A stretch of 64,000 nucleotides of DNA, taken from Phytophthora sp. 'mugwort' (taxonomy: Eukaryota > Oomycota > Peronosporomycetes > Peronosporales > Peronosporaceae). Positions 1-10,968 of this stretch are shown here, one piece after another. The position numbers and the translations under genes are program-made. Within the stretch, counting starts at the first letter, position 1. Each line of letters begins with the position of its first letter. The notes under the pieces are model-generated. The model did not search any database, was not told the origin of the DNA, and saw only the letters and a list, made by a program, of their open reading frames with translations. Location: positions 4,464,001-4,528,000 of the forward strand of contig JAUCEF010000007.1 of assembly GCA_033558025.1 (NCBI GenBank), read 5' to 3'.

Positions 1-433
1 AGCGGAATGCCGCCCAGTTTTTTGCTCATGTGCTGATCGACAGCACAGTTGTCACCAACCATGACAACTACCGCGTCCCACGGTTTGCCATTACGCATGA
101 GCTGTCTGCGATTAAGTCAAACAGGCTTTGCGCGCTGAGGTCCTCCTCATTGTTCGGTGGCCAGAAGTCCAAGAAGGCAAGCTAACGGCTTTTGTAGTCG
201 AGATCGTCGAGATCGTCATAGTAGGCGTCCAATGTCGGTGCAGCTGGCTTTGCGCTGTGACCGTAGACAGCGAAAATACCAACAAAGTGCCGGCCACCGC
301 CACTCTGCCCGTCCAATACGAGGCTAAACGTGTCAGGGAGCGCAGCGGCAAGCATAGCTTCAGTATTGGCGGCAACCAAACACAGGAACCGCACCACCAT
401 CTCCTCGCAAAGGCCAGAGAGGCTGATTTGTAG
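1..433 (-). pseudogene. hAT-type transposase fragment, runs off the left edge
   Basis: Minus-strand frames contain pieces typical of oomycete hAT (BED/RNase H-like) transposases. A segment with ALPDTFSLVLDG (about 340-300) corresponds to the family's LPDTFGL.LDGW motif, and it continues into NEEDLSAQSLFDL (about 155-120). Near the window start VVMVGDNCAVDQHM matches the family's VGDNCXXN region, but in a shifted frame. The order and spacing fit the N-terminal half of the catalytic core. At least two frameshifts and several stops separate the pieces, so it is not functional. The rest of the element would lie left of the window. The family assignment rests on recalled motif resemblance, not a search. 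Confidence 0.6.
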
Positions 434-1680
434 CGCGCTAAAAAAATCGTTCCATAATTAACCACTCGATCCACCAAAAGATGTCACGAGTGCGAGTTGT
501 GACAACACGAAGTTACGCGGCGTCTGGCTGCTTCCTGGGAGTCCACCTCGTAGGTGGAACGGTGGCTATTCAGATGGTTAAGGTGGTTGCTATAGCCGTG
601 ACTACTGGTGTAGAACTTGCTGCACGTCATTTTCTGGTATCGGCCAGCCTCTCTTTCGGTGAAAAGAAAGGTTCAGAGTCTTTGTGGAGAGCGGCGTAGG
701 GCTGGACGTAGGTGGTGCTTGCTGGTGAATGCTGCAGGTGAGAAGAGGTCTTGTTCGAAGACTGTATTTAGTCAGAATGACCTCGCAGGTGGGCGAACAA
801 GACCACTCGGCTCGTGTGAGCCACCGGTTGGCACGAATGATGGAGAAGCGCGATGGTAATCCGTTCAGAATTTGTAAGCAATTCTACAATAAATGATACC
901 ATGCTAATTAATAATCCCGTTGTTTAACTCTAATATTCTGAAAATATATATTCGGCATCACTGGACGCAGTCCGAGACGGTAGACTCCATGCATGCATGA
1001 ACTTTCATTCCGATCTCGAGAGGGCCTCCACTGAACAGGGGTCACCGTCGACAAGTCGTTACAACCGGCGCTTATTTCATGGCTTAGGACTTTCAGACGT
1101 CTTATACAGACGTCTTGCACACAACGGCAAATAACATTAGATGAGCTTGAAGTGCACCGCTGGAGATGTTCAGGGCCGCTCCTAATCATGCCATGCCCCG
1201 CCACATTCGTCTTGTCGTGATGGCATAGATGGCATCTTGTTGTTAGGAATCAAATCTGCCGCGATGTGCCATACGGTAATATATCTGATGACGCGCGAAA
1301 GAAAACATGACCATTTTCATTGTTGCAGAGGAAACATCATGTCCAGGAACAGCAAGCGCCCCAAGAGCACCATTTCCGCGAGAACCGGCCGTACGAAGCG
1401 GCTCAAGGTTGCGCTGGTGCCATCTACAACTGCTCTATCGTCTGATCCTGCTACCAGTACGCTGCCAGCGCCACTCACCTCCGCTGCGTCTACAAGCGCA
1501 GCCGCGGCAACACCCACAATTGCAGAGTTGTAGATTTTATTTCGGATCGTATACGGAACTGATCTGGTTGAGGATCAGGACTGAGGATCTGAAATATGAA
1601 CAGATTGCTACGAGAAAAACAAACATGAAGTGGGGAGGTTGCAGTATTAAGGGACTGTGTTAGTAGCTACCTAACAAGAC
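434..1680. other. No supported gene; short unrecognised ORF at 1339-1533
   Basis: No coding region is convincing here. A plus-strand reading from the ATG at 1339 (MSRNSKRPKSTISARTGR...) to the stop at 1533 gives a basic, then Ser/Thr/Ala-rich 64-residue peptide without recognisable domains. It could be the N-terminus of a degraded repeat ORF or chance. The remainder shows only AT-rich spacer and short frames. Confidence 0.5.
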
Positions 1681-3290
1681 TTAATGTGTAGCGCTTATGA
1701 CTGAACCAGTATCAATGGCGACCGGAGCCATCGCTTCAGTCACCTCCACATCATTGAGGATATCGGAAGGAATCTCGATGGCTGTAGGAAGTTGGATAGT
1801 CTCGCGTAGAACTCGACCGTTACGGCCACGCGGAACATCGGCAACACGGCGAACGTACTCTTGTGAGATTGTCTTGATTTCCGTCACGAACGTTGCCATG
1901 GAGGGATGCGGTGTTGGGAATCTGCTGTTTAACTCGCGGTTAAGCGCTCGAGCGGATTGTTCTCGCGATCAGCTCGTTGTCCAACCCAAACACGTTCCAT
2001 ACATCGATGGAGTATTGCTCGAGCCACGTGCGCTCAAAGTAGCACCGAAACTCTCTCCATTTCTCTGTAGAATAGACCACTCTAGCTAATGCGCAATGTT
2101 GCTTAATCTCACGCTTTACCCACTTGATTCCCTGCTCAACTTGATCCTGCTCGATCACGGTCAGTGTGTCTAACACCCCACGCGTCGTAGCAATTTGACA
2201 TTCGTCATTCGGTATTGCGTAGCGCTCCATCGCGCGGCATAGCGCCTGCTTCATTTGAAACAGACACCCTATAATAATGGCGTTCGGGAACTGCGTCTGC
2301 AGGGAGTCCATCAAAGCGGCTCCAAAGTCGCAGACAACCTCAGCTGGCTCCAGCTACTGGTCTGTTGCTTGAACAATGAAGTGTATCTTATCCCAGTAGC
2401 AGTCGCCAGTGCGTGGGGTGCTTAAAACGTAAAACACTGGAACAGACACCCCTGAAGCGCGGTCATGCACCATGAACACGACACATTGCGCATAGCCAGT
2501 CGGGACACAACGAATGTACCATCGACGAATAGCGTCGTGCCATGGTAACGTAAGAGCGCCACTAGGGCAGGGTGCGCCCAGCCCAGAAGGCGCGTGGGCT
2601 TGTCCAAATTTGCACGGTTCGGTGTAACGCAGTGGAATTGAACGGCACTGCGTTGTCGAGCGCAAGTGATAGCGGCGGGATCTCGATAACCGTGTACGTA
2701 GCCGGAGTAATGCTGGTTTCTCGCGTGATGCACGCGCCGGATAACTTGCTGCTCCGACAACCCGCGCACCACGTCAGGATTGCCCGTTGAGTAAAATTGA
2801 CCTCTTAACTCATCTCAAACTCGACGCACAGGCCATGCGATACGCTCAACTGCCAAACGATCTGCTTGGCCTTTGATTTTTTCCGCTTCAACATTGGCGA
2901 CGGAGCTAGTTTCAACTGTGTCACGACACGTGTGCGTCCGTATACCAGCGTAACCCATAGAAGCAATCGTAAATTCCATCTTGCCACGATAACCCGTTCG
3001 AAACTTTGAGCAGCGATAAACGATTTTCCACGAAGACGTCCATGTCCGAGTGTATTTGTAACCCTTGTAAAAGCACTTTGTTCGCTCCGCACGCATGGGG
3101 GTGTTGCCACCTACACCTTGTTCAGCCTGCACTGCTGCGTGCTCGCCACCAGCATCAGCTCCTGGCCCCTCCGAGTCCCCACCGTCGTCATCAACTCGAT
3201 GGGCGTCCTCGCCATCACCATCACCTTCCGATCCGCCTCAGATGTGGCAGCCGGCCACGCTCCCTCAGCGGCGGTAACACTGTTCCTTTC
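1681..3290 (-). pseudogene. Mutator-like (MULE) transposase with FLYWCH-like N-terminus, decayed
   Basis: Reading from right to left on the minus strand there is first an acidic leader (about 3290-3130). Next comes a FLYWCH/zinc-type segment with CFYKGYKYTRTW ... YRCSKFRTGYRG ... HTC (about 3090-2935). It is followed by ARNQHYSGYVHGYRD (about 2725) and the MULE core with LFVDGTF (first catalytic Asp, about 2545). The second-Asp region, CDFGAALMDSLQTQFPNA, is followed by GCLFQMKQAL (about 2335-2240). A C-terminal tail containing TFVTEIKTISQEYV ends at 1681. This is the normal domain order of a MULE transposase. Stops and frameshifts break it near 2770, 2420 and 1930. The neighbouring pseudogene at 3515 runs the opposite way. 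Terminal inverted repeats were not identified. Confidence 0.75.
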
Positions 3291-3514
3291 CGGCATGTCA
3301 CCACTTCCCTTAAGCCACTTAATGCACCTTCCACACTGATGGAGCCTCTCCCCGTGGGTCGTCCAATCCACCATCACTTTTTAGATCCCTATTCCGATCA
3401 TCCGTCGAGCATCTGTCTGTCCATGAAACCGATCAGTTTCGTATACGATCAATTTTAGAGATAATAGCAGAGTTAGCGTATGTGTTTGTGTCTCCGGTGA
3501 CTTCGGGTACTGCC

Positions 3515-4693
3515 ATGGGTGTTCGTCAGCGTACTAATGCAGAGACCCTCAACGCTATTGATGCTGTGCTTGATGAGGGAGACGCGCACTGCGCTGTTGA
3601 GGTTGCGGCTACAGAGGGAACCCCAGAACCGATAGTCGCGCGAGCTGCAAGTCCAGTTCCTGTAACAAATTAGACTGTGAAGAACTCTGGCAAAGTAGCC
3701 CTTCTAACCTGCAATGACTACGATACATGGTCTGTGGTGCAACTCCGTAAAGAGTGCGCAGACCGAAGGCTTCGTTTACCAAGGACAACGGCGAATTCAG
3801 AGCATATTAAATAACTGAGGGTCCATGATGCGGCTCACATGGCGGTCATGTCGACGGTGAACGACGAGTATGTGATCAAGCCAAGCCTGCAAAAGATCAA
3901 GCACTGCTGCATCCAGCTACTCCGCATTATCTTCTCAGACAATTTTGCATCCAGAATTGCTTCGTCGGACGACGCTGCAACTCGTGCTGAAATTGATGCA
4001 GGCGAGGCGAACCACAGGATCCGGCTTTGGAAGGAGACAACCGATCAGTTCCACAACAAAAATACAGATTCTAATGGCCTCTCACAGTTGACAACCCGCT
4101 TTTCCACGGCATCGATCCATCATCCTACATCGTGATACACGCAGCCGCACGACTAGACGACATGCGGAAAAAAGTGATGAGCAAATACGGCAAGGCGGAT
4201 GCCCAGTTCTACGTATCTGGCCAAAACGCCGAAGTGTTTTTCAACTTTTGCGAGGGCAACTTGGACGTCTTATACCTTAAAACGTGTCTGGACATCAAGC
4301 CTGAGCTGAGAGGATACGTTCGTTGGTGGAATGCGCCAGAATGACGAAGTGGATTCAATAGATCGACAGAATTCCAGTAACATCTCGACAACCGGCAGGG
4401 CTCCAAAAATGGCAAGGTGGCATCCTGAAAACTATAAATCGTTAGGCGGATATCGTCGCTGGAGACAGAACCACTGTTGCCACCCCAGCAGCGCATGTTC
4501 CTGTCGCACGACCAGAAGATGAAGATGTTTGCTTGATCGGACTGATAAGCTACACCACCTCATTGGCCACTTTAAGGAGCACCAGCGCACAGCGGAGCTA
4601 GAGGGTCAAACGGATACTTTGCTGGCTAATAGCCTTGTACTCTACGAGCAGCGCTTACAACATTACGAAAGCTGCCTACCGGCTCTTGAATAA
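3515..4693 (+). pseudogene. Oomycete repeat-associated ORF, decayed
   Basis: A chain of plus-strand frames reads as one protein broken by stops and shifts. It begins GVRQRTNAETLNAIDAVLDEG (3515-3575), continues YDTWSVVQLRKECADRRL (about 3720-3775), then the longest piece at 3839-4135 (NDEYVIKPSLQKIKHCC, LLRIIFSDNFASRI). AARLDDMRKKVMSKYGKADA and FFNFCEGNLDVLYL (4140-4290) follow, then a Leu/Gln-rich, probably coiled C-terminus ending in the stop at 4691-4693. I recognise this order from a multicopy, uncharacterised protein family dispersed in Phytophthora genomes, probably carried by a transposon. Its biochemical role is not known to me. At least three frameshifts make this copy dead. Confidence 0.6.
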
Positions 4694-4861
4694 GGCGACG
4701 AACGCTTACACTCAGCTCACAGCATCCACGGAGCTGACGTAGGATGACACACTAGCCTTTATTAAAGTACTTGGAGAGAAAAATCTTTTTATTTTAACTT
4801 TAAAAAAATATTCCAGTAGTTACTCTTCGCGAGCTTCTGTTGAACGTCTGATCCTATTGCG

Positions 4862-5700
4862 TTACGGTCGTAACCCTGTATCTCGTTCCAGAACACCAAC
4901 GATAGCGTCACGAATCCACTCCGATGATTTGTACGTGTCGGTATCAGTTGCCAAATCGGAGGAGTCGTACAAACGCCGATAACAAGAACTATCTTGTGAA
5001 ACCACAGACAAATCCGACGGGGGATCGTCGGCTACCGACAATGCTGATAATTCGTCAACCAAGTCCTCATCCTCCTCAGCACGCCAACCCGTATTTCGAG
5101 CAGGCGTCTGTTAATGCACCAGTTGAGCAAATTACATGCGGCTAGTATCGTGGGCGGGACCCGTCGGAATGCAATCTTCATTGGTGCATTGAACACGCGC
5201 CATTTGCAAACAAGCAATCCAATCGCCATTTCTATACGGATGCGAAGTTGACATAGGTAGAAATTCAATCTGTCATGATATGGCGTAGAAATTCGTGGCC
5301 GGGGGAACGGAGTCAATCGCTTGTTAATGTTTGTGTACGCGTTGTCGCCCACAGATACAGCCCAGTTGGGAGTGTATCCACCACAGCAGACATTCCGACT
5401 TCAAAGGGCCACTGCATCTCCTGTTCCTCCGGAACTCGAACATATGACAGCAGCAAAACGGCTCAGGTGGTCACAACAGGCTTGCACATTTACTCCATAT
5501 CTCACATAATATCCAGAAAAGAAAGAGCGCACCCTCGTGACTTCATTCTTCTTGATCGGACACAACCATCCATCAACAGCACCGACGCAGCCTTTCATGA
5601 CGTTAGAGTTGCTGAGTTTCTTAGTTTACTTGCAGCATGACGTTGCGTAGCAATCGTCATAGGAAATTGTAGTTGCAAGTCTGGATGCACGATAATTGCT
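4862..5700 (-). pseudogene. PIF/Harbinger-type transposase (DDE_Tnp_4), decayed
   Basis: Minus-strand pieces match the nuclease of PIF/Harbinger elements. GAVDGWL (about 5580) carries the first catalytic Asp, followed by FFSGYYVRYGVNVQACCD (about 5520-5460) and GGTGDA (5415). In a second frame MGDNAYTNINKRLTPFPRP (5352-5296) carries the second Asp. YLCQLRIRIEMAIGLLVCKWR (about 5255-5190) carries the Glu in the usual EMAFG position. The tail to 4862 is acidic and Ser-rich. The two halves are in different frames, so the copy is inactive. A MYB-like partner ORF, normal for autonomous Harbinger elements, was not found. Confidence 0.75.
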
Positions 5701-7058
5701 CCTACGACCGCATGGAATGCCGATACGTTGACCCCACTTCTTGGGTGGATGTCATGGTAGGAGCCGTCGCTCAGCCACCGCTTGGGTGCAGCTTGTTGAT
5801 GTGCGTTATCGGCTCGATGCCAGTCCGATTCCGAGACTGCTGCTCGTCCACTCTCAGATACGGCTCCAGCTTAGCAGCAGAGCCATGAAGGACTGTCGGG
5901 ACATCTTCTAGGACTTCCGGAACTCACCTTCTTCCACTAGCAGCTATGCATGGCTTTTCCAGTCGAGGCGTTGGCGCTTACGACACCGTCGTTGTGTGTC
6001 AGGGAGGATCATGAGAGTCAGAACGAGCAAAAGCAACCCGAGAACCGCAGCCGACCTTGCCTCCATTAGTTGCATGATGTGTGTTTAGTTTTCTTTAGTT
6101 TCGTCCAAGTTTTGGAAACGTAACAGTTTTTACGCGTGTTTTGCGGGCGAACTCGAGCAAGCGACCACGAATCTCAACCACGAGGGTATTTAAATGAAAA
6201 CTTTCGACTATTTGAGTAATAAAAAAAAAATACAAAACCCATCCAAAAGTGACAATTCCGTCTGAAAAAGAGGTGTGTGTGGGAGGTTCTGAAGCTATCT
6301 TACGAAGCGGGTGGTGTTGACCTGGACTACGTGCTTGACTACACCTTGGGCTATTTGGGCGAGTAGACGTTCGCGTACCTTTTAAGCTATTAAAGTACTG
6401 CTTGAGGGCGTACGCTATCAATCGAGCTACAGGATCAGTCCCCAATCTCATCGGCGTCAGATCTTCCGGGGTGCTTTTCAAGCGTAGCAGCTTGGCATCC
6501 GATCCCCGTTTGATTTGTCCATAGATTAAACCGGCCGGATTTCTGTTTCGTCCACAAAATGCAATTAAAACTGCGCGCAAAACACACACTAGTTGCAGGT
6601 AGCTGTGTAGCTGGCGAAGATTACTGTGCGTTGGTTATAAATTACGGCAATGGCAGCATGGCGAAGTCGCTTTGGGTTGCGTCAACCTTTTGCCGCGGAT
6701 GGCATTTCGCCCCTGTCCCTAAACAATCGTGTCCAATCACGTGAGTTTTTTTCGTGCCATGGCATGGTTAGGAGCCGCCTTCAGAAAGTTTCTGGGTTTT
6801 ATATTTCTGACAGAAACAAAAACTCATGATTTGAAAAACTTGCAGAAATGGATATCCGCTAATCCACTATGAATGTCCATCAAGTCTTACTGCTAAAACT
6901 ACCTCGTATCTAAAATTTGAGTGCGAAAATGAGTCCGTATCAGGTGAACATGCCGTTTTGGATCGCGAACTCTTGACTCAAGGCAGGAAAAAGTGACCAG
7001 CAACTCAGCTGCATGGCTGCTCGCGTGCCTGTGGCAATACCCGCCGCTGGCAGTGCAC
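5701..7058. other. No supported gene
   Basis: The only long frame is a minus-strand open frame from 6589 to 6095 (164 residues). It starts at GTG, has no recognisable domain and includes an A-rich run at 6222-6231 that translates into Phe-rich sequence. I treat it as spacer or unrecognised repeat debris. No promoter-like signal was seen until 7059. Confidence 0.5.
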
Positions 7059-7075
7059 CATCCATTCCGCAATCC
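7059..7075 (+). promoter_or_regulatory. Putative oomycete Inr/FPR core promoter
   Basis: The sequence CATCCATTCCGCAATCC resembles the oomycete initiator plus flanking element (GCTCATTYBNCAWTTT). It lies about 42 bp upstream of the ATG at 7117, the usual distance for the short 5' leaders of oomycete genes. Confidence 0.5.
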
Positions 7076-7116
7076 ACCTCCTAGCACCGAAAGTATCTTC
7101 GTATCCACCCATAGTC

Positions 7117-7755
7117 ATGAAGCTCTCCATATTCGTCGCCGCTTTGCTGGGCCTGGCCGTTGCGCCAATGGCGGACGCGTCGCTGCGCCTTCGTGTACAC
7201 ATCCTGACCGAGAAGGCGGGGCTGTACCAGCAGTGCGAGTGGGAGAACAAGGCCGTCAAGTGCGACACGGGAATGTTCTGCCAGATGAAGGAGAAGCACT
7301 TTGGCTGGTGCATGAAGAAGAGTCCGGGGCTCAACGATCAGTGCGGCGGCAAGGGAACTGCCGGTCCATGGGCCGTGCCTTGCAGCGGCAGCAACCTCAA
7401 GTGCGTGCTCATCTCGGACCAGTACAGCAAGTGCCAGAAGAAGACGGACCGCGAGAAGGTGAAGATGCCCAACCACCACAAGGGTGCAGCCGACGAGGAG
7501 AAGGTGGCGCTTCACGGACGCTGCAAGTTCGAGGACGGCGCCAAGAGCTGCGCCTCTGGGCTGCAGTGTGTCGAGGACAGCGACTGGTCTGGCAACTGCA
7601 TGAAGAAGGAGGCGGACGTGTACGACCAATGCGCCGGCCAGGAGATCCGTGGTCTCTGGAAGGCCACGTGCCCCAAGGGCGCGCTCTGCCGTGAGTCCGA
7701 CACCTTCTACAGCCAGTGCCTGCCGGAGGCCGTATCCAAGGCCATGGACGCGTAG
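7117..7755 (+). CDS. Secreted protein with four CBM1-like cysteine modules
   Basis: A 212-residue single-exon protein with a clear signal peptide (residues 1-21, MKLSIFVAALLGLAVAPMADA). The mature part holds sixteen cysteines in four blocks of four: 40/49/55/65, 76/89/96/106, 136/145/151/161 and 172/185/191/201. Blocks 2 and 4 are like the fungal cellulose-binding CBM1 fold (QCGG...G..C..G..C.....Y..C), ending DQYSKC and TFYSQC. Blocks 1 and 3 keep the cysteine spacing but lack the Gly-Gly start, so the protein alternates two module types. A charged linker (residues 107-133) separates the pairs. Secretion and binding to cellulose or another wall glucan are inferred; no catalytic domain is present. 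GC-rich third codon positions and a core-promoter match upstream support expression. A dead relative (8343-8690) and an intact one (8936-9691) follow on the same strand. Confidence 0.88.
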   Translation: MKLSIFVAALLGLAVAPMADASLRLRVHILTEKAGLYQQCEWENKAVKCDTGMFCQMKEKHFGWCMKKSPGLNDQCGGKGTAGPWAVPCSGSNLKCVLISDQYSKCQKKTDREKVKMPNHHKGAADEEKVALHGRCKFEDGAKSCASGLQCVEDSDWSGNCMKKEADVYDQCAGQEIRGLWKATCPKGALCRESDTFYSQCLPEAVSKAMDA

Positions 7756-8342
7756 GCCTCCCCCCCCCCAATCCCCGTCGTGCATAGCATCACCTCGCAA
7801 TATCTTTTTATAAATGGCAACAAACAAACACTGCTGAACTATGTCGAGAGCTACCGTTTTAGTACGTAGTCCGTAGTAGTACACGTAGGCCACCTTCTTC
7901 TTCAACTACCGGGCCAGTCGCTGTCTTAGATACGCTGCAGTCCAACAGTGCAGATATTGGTTCCGTCCTCGGAACTTGCAGCGGTCGTATCCGTAAGGCT
8001 TGGGACCTTAGTTGACTTGGGACGCACTCTCACACATATCAAAGGTCAAAGATCCCATTTGCATTTGGTATCCGACTTTTGCTGTTAGCACGTTGAAGCG
8101 CACACGGGTAAGAGCACTCCGATACTTCTACTGATGGGAACAACAACCCGTCGTCGAGTGGATCGCAATAGGTATTACTGATAAGTTCTTTCACTTCGCT
8201 GCGGGGCTTCCACATCACTTCAAATTTCTCGATCAAAGCCTCGGCGCTGCCCCAATCTACTCAGTCTCAGCAGCATGAAAGGGGGATGCTGTGACTAGCT
8301 TACGAGGTTCGCCGTCTCGAGCGTCGAAGGCAACTCACGCGC
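7756..8342. other. 3' flank and spacer; no gene seen
   Basis: A C-run at 7762-7770 follows the stop codon of the secreted-protein gene, and the remainder is unremarkable spacer. Short frames on either strand have no recognisable content. Confidence 0.5.
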
Positions 8343-8690
8343 ATGAAGTCCAGCGACCCGAACGTGGAAGTTGAACCAGCACCGGTGGACGACGGGGGCA
8401 GTACAAGTGGGTGGTCGTCCCCATGCATCGCTGGCAGTTGTGTATCATACAAGGCGTATGGTCAATGCACTTCAAGTGACGATAGATGCGGCGTTCAGAA
8501 GCGAGCAGATGCAAGTGGACGACGAGTACGTAGGCTTTGCCGAGGGGCTCCAATGCACCGTGTAAGATGGAGGTCGATGTGTGGGCTGAACGAACGGGAT
8601 CGGGTCGTGTACTGATGGAAACACGTGCCGGAAGTGCGATGATGGCTACAGCCAGTGCGTTCCGAAGTGGATAATACAACAACACATTGC
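8343..8690 (+). pseudogene. Decayed CBM1-module secreted protein
   Basis: Fragments of CBM1-like modules survive in changing frames. GGSTSGWSSPCIAGSC followed by YKAYGQC (about 8394-8468) matches the canonical module type. Near 8570-8665 CVG, a stop, then TNGIGSCTDGNTC and CDDGYSQC make a second canonical module. The DNA between them probably derives from a non-canonical module. The signal peptide and first module are not recognisable, and at least one in-frame stop and two shifts are present. Position, strand and module type show it belongs to the same local family as the intact genes on either side, so this was a tandem array of three. Confidence 0.7.
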
Positions 8691-8935
8691 AGTTCATTTC
8701 CTTTGGTATTTTGAGCCAAACCTTATTCTTAAGTCCACTAATACCAGGAATCGATATCCAGGCATGCGATCGAGCAGTGACGTTGCGCTCTTTCTTGCCG
8801 CGTTCTCACCAAAAATAAAGTATCTTGAAGATGAAGTTGCATTCCCTTAGTTTGATGCTCGGGAGAACATTTGCTGTCTTGCACGGATCGAAAGACCTGA
8901 TTCACACCGTTAGGTTGGTTATCCTGCGTTGAGTG

Positions 8936-9691
8936 ATGAAAGTGTTCGTTGCCACACTGGCAACAATCGGAATCAATGTCTCAAGCGCGGCCCCCGGACT
9001 CTGGGATCAGTGTCGCTCGGAAAATGGTACGGAGATCGACTGCGATAAAGGACTAGTTTGTGTACCGGATGTTGAGTACTATGGCCTCTGCTACACGGAA
9101 GTAGTTGAGGAGTCGGGTCAATGTGGTGGCTTAGGCTGGAATGTGAGCTGCGTGAACGGAACAACATGTGCTCGACAAAATGAAGGCTGGGCTTCGTGTG
9201 AATCGTCTATCAACGATCTCTACCCGGCAGCTGAATGGCAGCAATGTGTCCACGAAGGCAGTGGGAACGCGTGCGCAACTGACCTCATATGCGTTGATGA
9301 TGACGATTACCATGGATTCTGTGTCAAGAAAGTAGCCAAATTGTGGGGACACTGCGGTGGATCTGGCTGGACCACGGACTGCGAGACTGGAAGCACATGT
9401 GAATTTAAGACTGCCACGTACCGACAGTGTGTCCCAGACGACTCCCAGTCTGGAGAAGCTTCCTCGGAAGATGCTGCCGCGAGAGACGATGAAGCACTAA
9501 CCACCACTCCATCGCAACAACAAGGAACATTGGGGCTTGCCGTATTTTTCGACATGGCCAGCCTTCTCAAACCGCTTGCCCAGCTCCAGAAAATTGCCAC
9601 AGCAGTCAAAAAATTCCCATGTTCTATTCGAATGATGCTATTTACTGAGACCACTTGTGAGGAGACCGAACCGACGAAAAACTCTATGTGA
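8936..9691 (+). CDS. Secreted protein with four CBM1-like modules and an extended C-terminus
   Basis: A 251-residue protein. The ATG at 8936 is chosen because the triplet before it is GTG and a signal peptide starts directly (MKVFVATLATIGINVSSA). Cysteines fall in four groups: 26/36/42/52, 63/72/78/88, 104/113/119/129 and 140/149/155/165. As in the upstream paralogue, groups 2 and 4 start QCGG or HCGG and are canonical CBM1-like, while groups 1 and 3 lack the glycines. An acidic Ser/Thr-rich linker (about 167-196) leads to a unique tail (197-251) with an amphipathic Leu-rich stretch and two further cysteines (229, 241) absent from the paralogue. Extracellular carbohydrate binding is inferred. 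The sequence is well diverged from the 7117 gene, so the duplication is not recent. A polyadenylation-like AATAAA lies at 9713-9718. Confidence 0.85.
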   Translation: MKVFVATLATIGINVSSAAPGLWDQCRSENGTEIDCDKGLVCVPDVEYYGLCYTEVVEESGQCGGLGWNVSCVNGTTCARQNEGWASCESSINDLYPAAEWQQCVHEGSGNACATDLICVDDDDYHGFCVKKVAKLWGHCGGSGWTTDCETGSTCEFKTATYRQCVPDDSQSGEASSEDAAARDDEALTTTPSQQQGTLGLAVFFDMASLLKPLAQLQKIATAVKKFPCSIRMMLFTETTCEETEPTKNSM

Positions 9692-10968
9692 TTCCGTGTG
9701 CATATCTCATCAATAAAAGAATGCATCGATTCGTTTCCATGTAGTAAGCATCAGTGGCGACATGTTGCAGTGAACACTTTTTTTTTTAAACATAGCCGAA
9801 CTCATTTTTTGTCATCTCAAAGACATGTTAGTAGTAGTATTCCGCATGAATTCCACTTCTGTCGGGTTTGGACGAATACGCCAGATTTGGTGACACTGCG
9901 ATGAAGATGCTTGATGTGGATGTGTATCTCTCGTGAAGGCTCAATGGACGTATCGCGCCTTCCAGTATCAGATGGAACTCCATCTCGGAACTTGTTCGTT
10001 ATGCAAGAAACTTGCTGTGCGCAGAAGCTTCTGGTCCTGCCTACCTGGTCACGCCTGCCGTGACGGCAAACCCGTCGTGACCTTCTGTCGGTCTTATGAT
10101 GCATTGTTTGACCAGCGTATGAAGTTCACGGGAGCTTCCAACCTGCCTCAGCAATGCTGACTCAGCATCAGAGGACAGTGGGCGTAAATGTAACCGAACG
10201 CACGCCCGTCCGCTGCAGCTGCGGCGGCCGTGGCGATACAGACGCGCTACCGCCGGTTTCTACAGCGTCAAACGTTAGCTGCTCTCCGGTTTGCTTGACA
10301 GACGGTAGCCGCTCAGCGTGTTCAGGAGTGCTACAGACGTCACCGACAGCGTAGGATCACACATGCTACTGATGCCGCTCACAGGCGGCAGCAGCTACTG
10401 GTTGAAGCTAGCGCTGTACTAACGTTCTTCTTAAGCTTAGTCTTCTTTTTGTCTTCGTGTAGCTTGGCAGCAGGCGTCTGCCGGTGTAACCACTGCTCTG
10501 TGGGAATCTTTTCGTCTTCACCAAGAGGGATGCTCAAATCGACAGCGGCCAAGTCGTTTCCTGCTAGGTCACGACATGAAGTTAATGGAGCGAATTCGTA
10601 AGCTTTTAGTCTCAAATTATCTGGCAAAATGGAAACGTACATCTCCACCTACTGAGCTGCGCTTCTTCTGAGAACGTCGACTGTCTTCGTTGCTGGAACG
10701 AGCTCCTTCAGGCATCATCTCATCCTGAAGAATATTACCTCTGCAAAGCGGCGAATAGCGTAAAAAATTGTAAGCATATGACGCAACTCATAGGCGACAA
10801 CACGTGCATATCGACGGGGTCTACCAGGTATTAATATGTACATGTAGTATTTGGTCATGTGTCGGTAGTGTATTAAATGGAATACACTACCTCGCATTTG
10901 ATCTTACACGTCGCTATGAACAAGGAGATGTTTGCCGTGATAGAAAGGAAACCTCAGCCACGCAATGA
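9692..10968. other. No supported gene
   Basis: Beyond the AATAAA at 9713-9718 and a run of T at 9779-9787, several 60-90 residue frames occur on both strands. An example is minus 10648-10379, which is Lys-rich near its end and Ser-rich at the terminus. None has a recognisable domain, signal peptide or promoter. Confidence 0.45.

Noticed and set aside
6095..6589. 164-residue minus-strand frame
   Set aside because: It starts at GTG, crosses a long A-run and has no recognisable domain.
7081..7905. 274-residue minus-strand open frame and 233-residue plus-strand frame overlapping the first CBM1 gene
   Set aside because: Both are shadows in the GC-rich coding region of the 7117-7755 gene. They lack a recognisable domain, while the 212-residue frame has a signal peptide and regular cysteine blocks.
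10379..10648. 89-residue minus-strand frame (MEMYVSILPDNLRLKAYEF...)
   Set aside because: No signal peptide, domain, promoter or homologous neighbour supports it.
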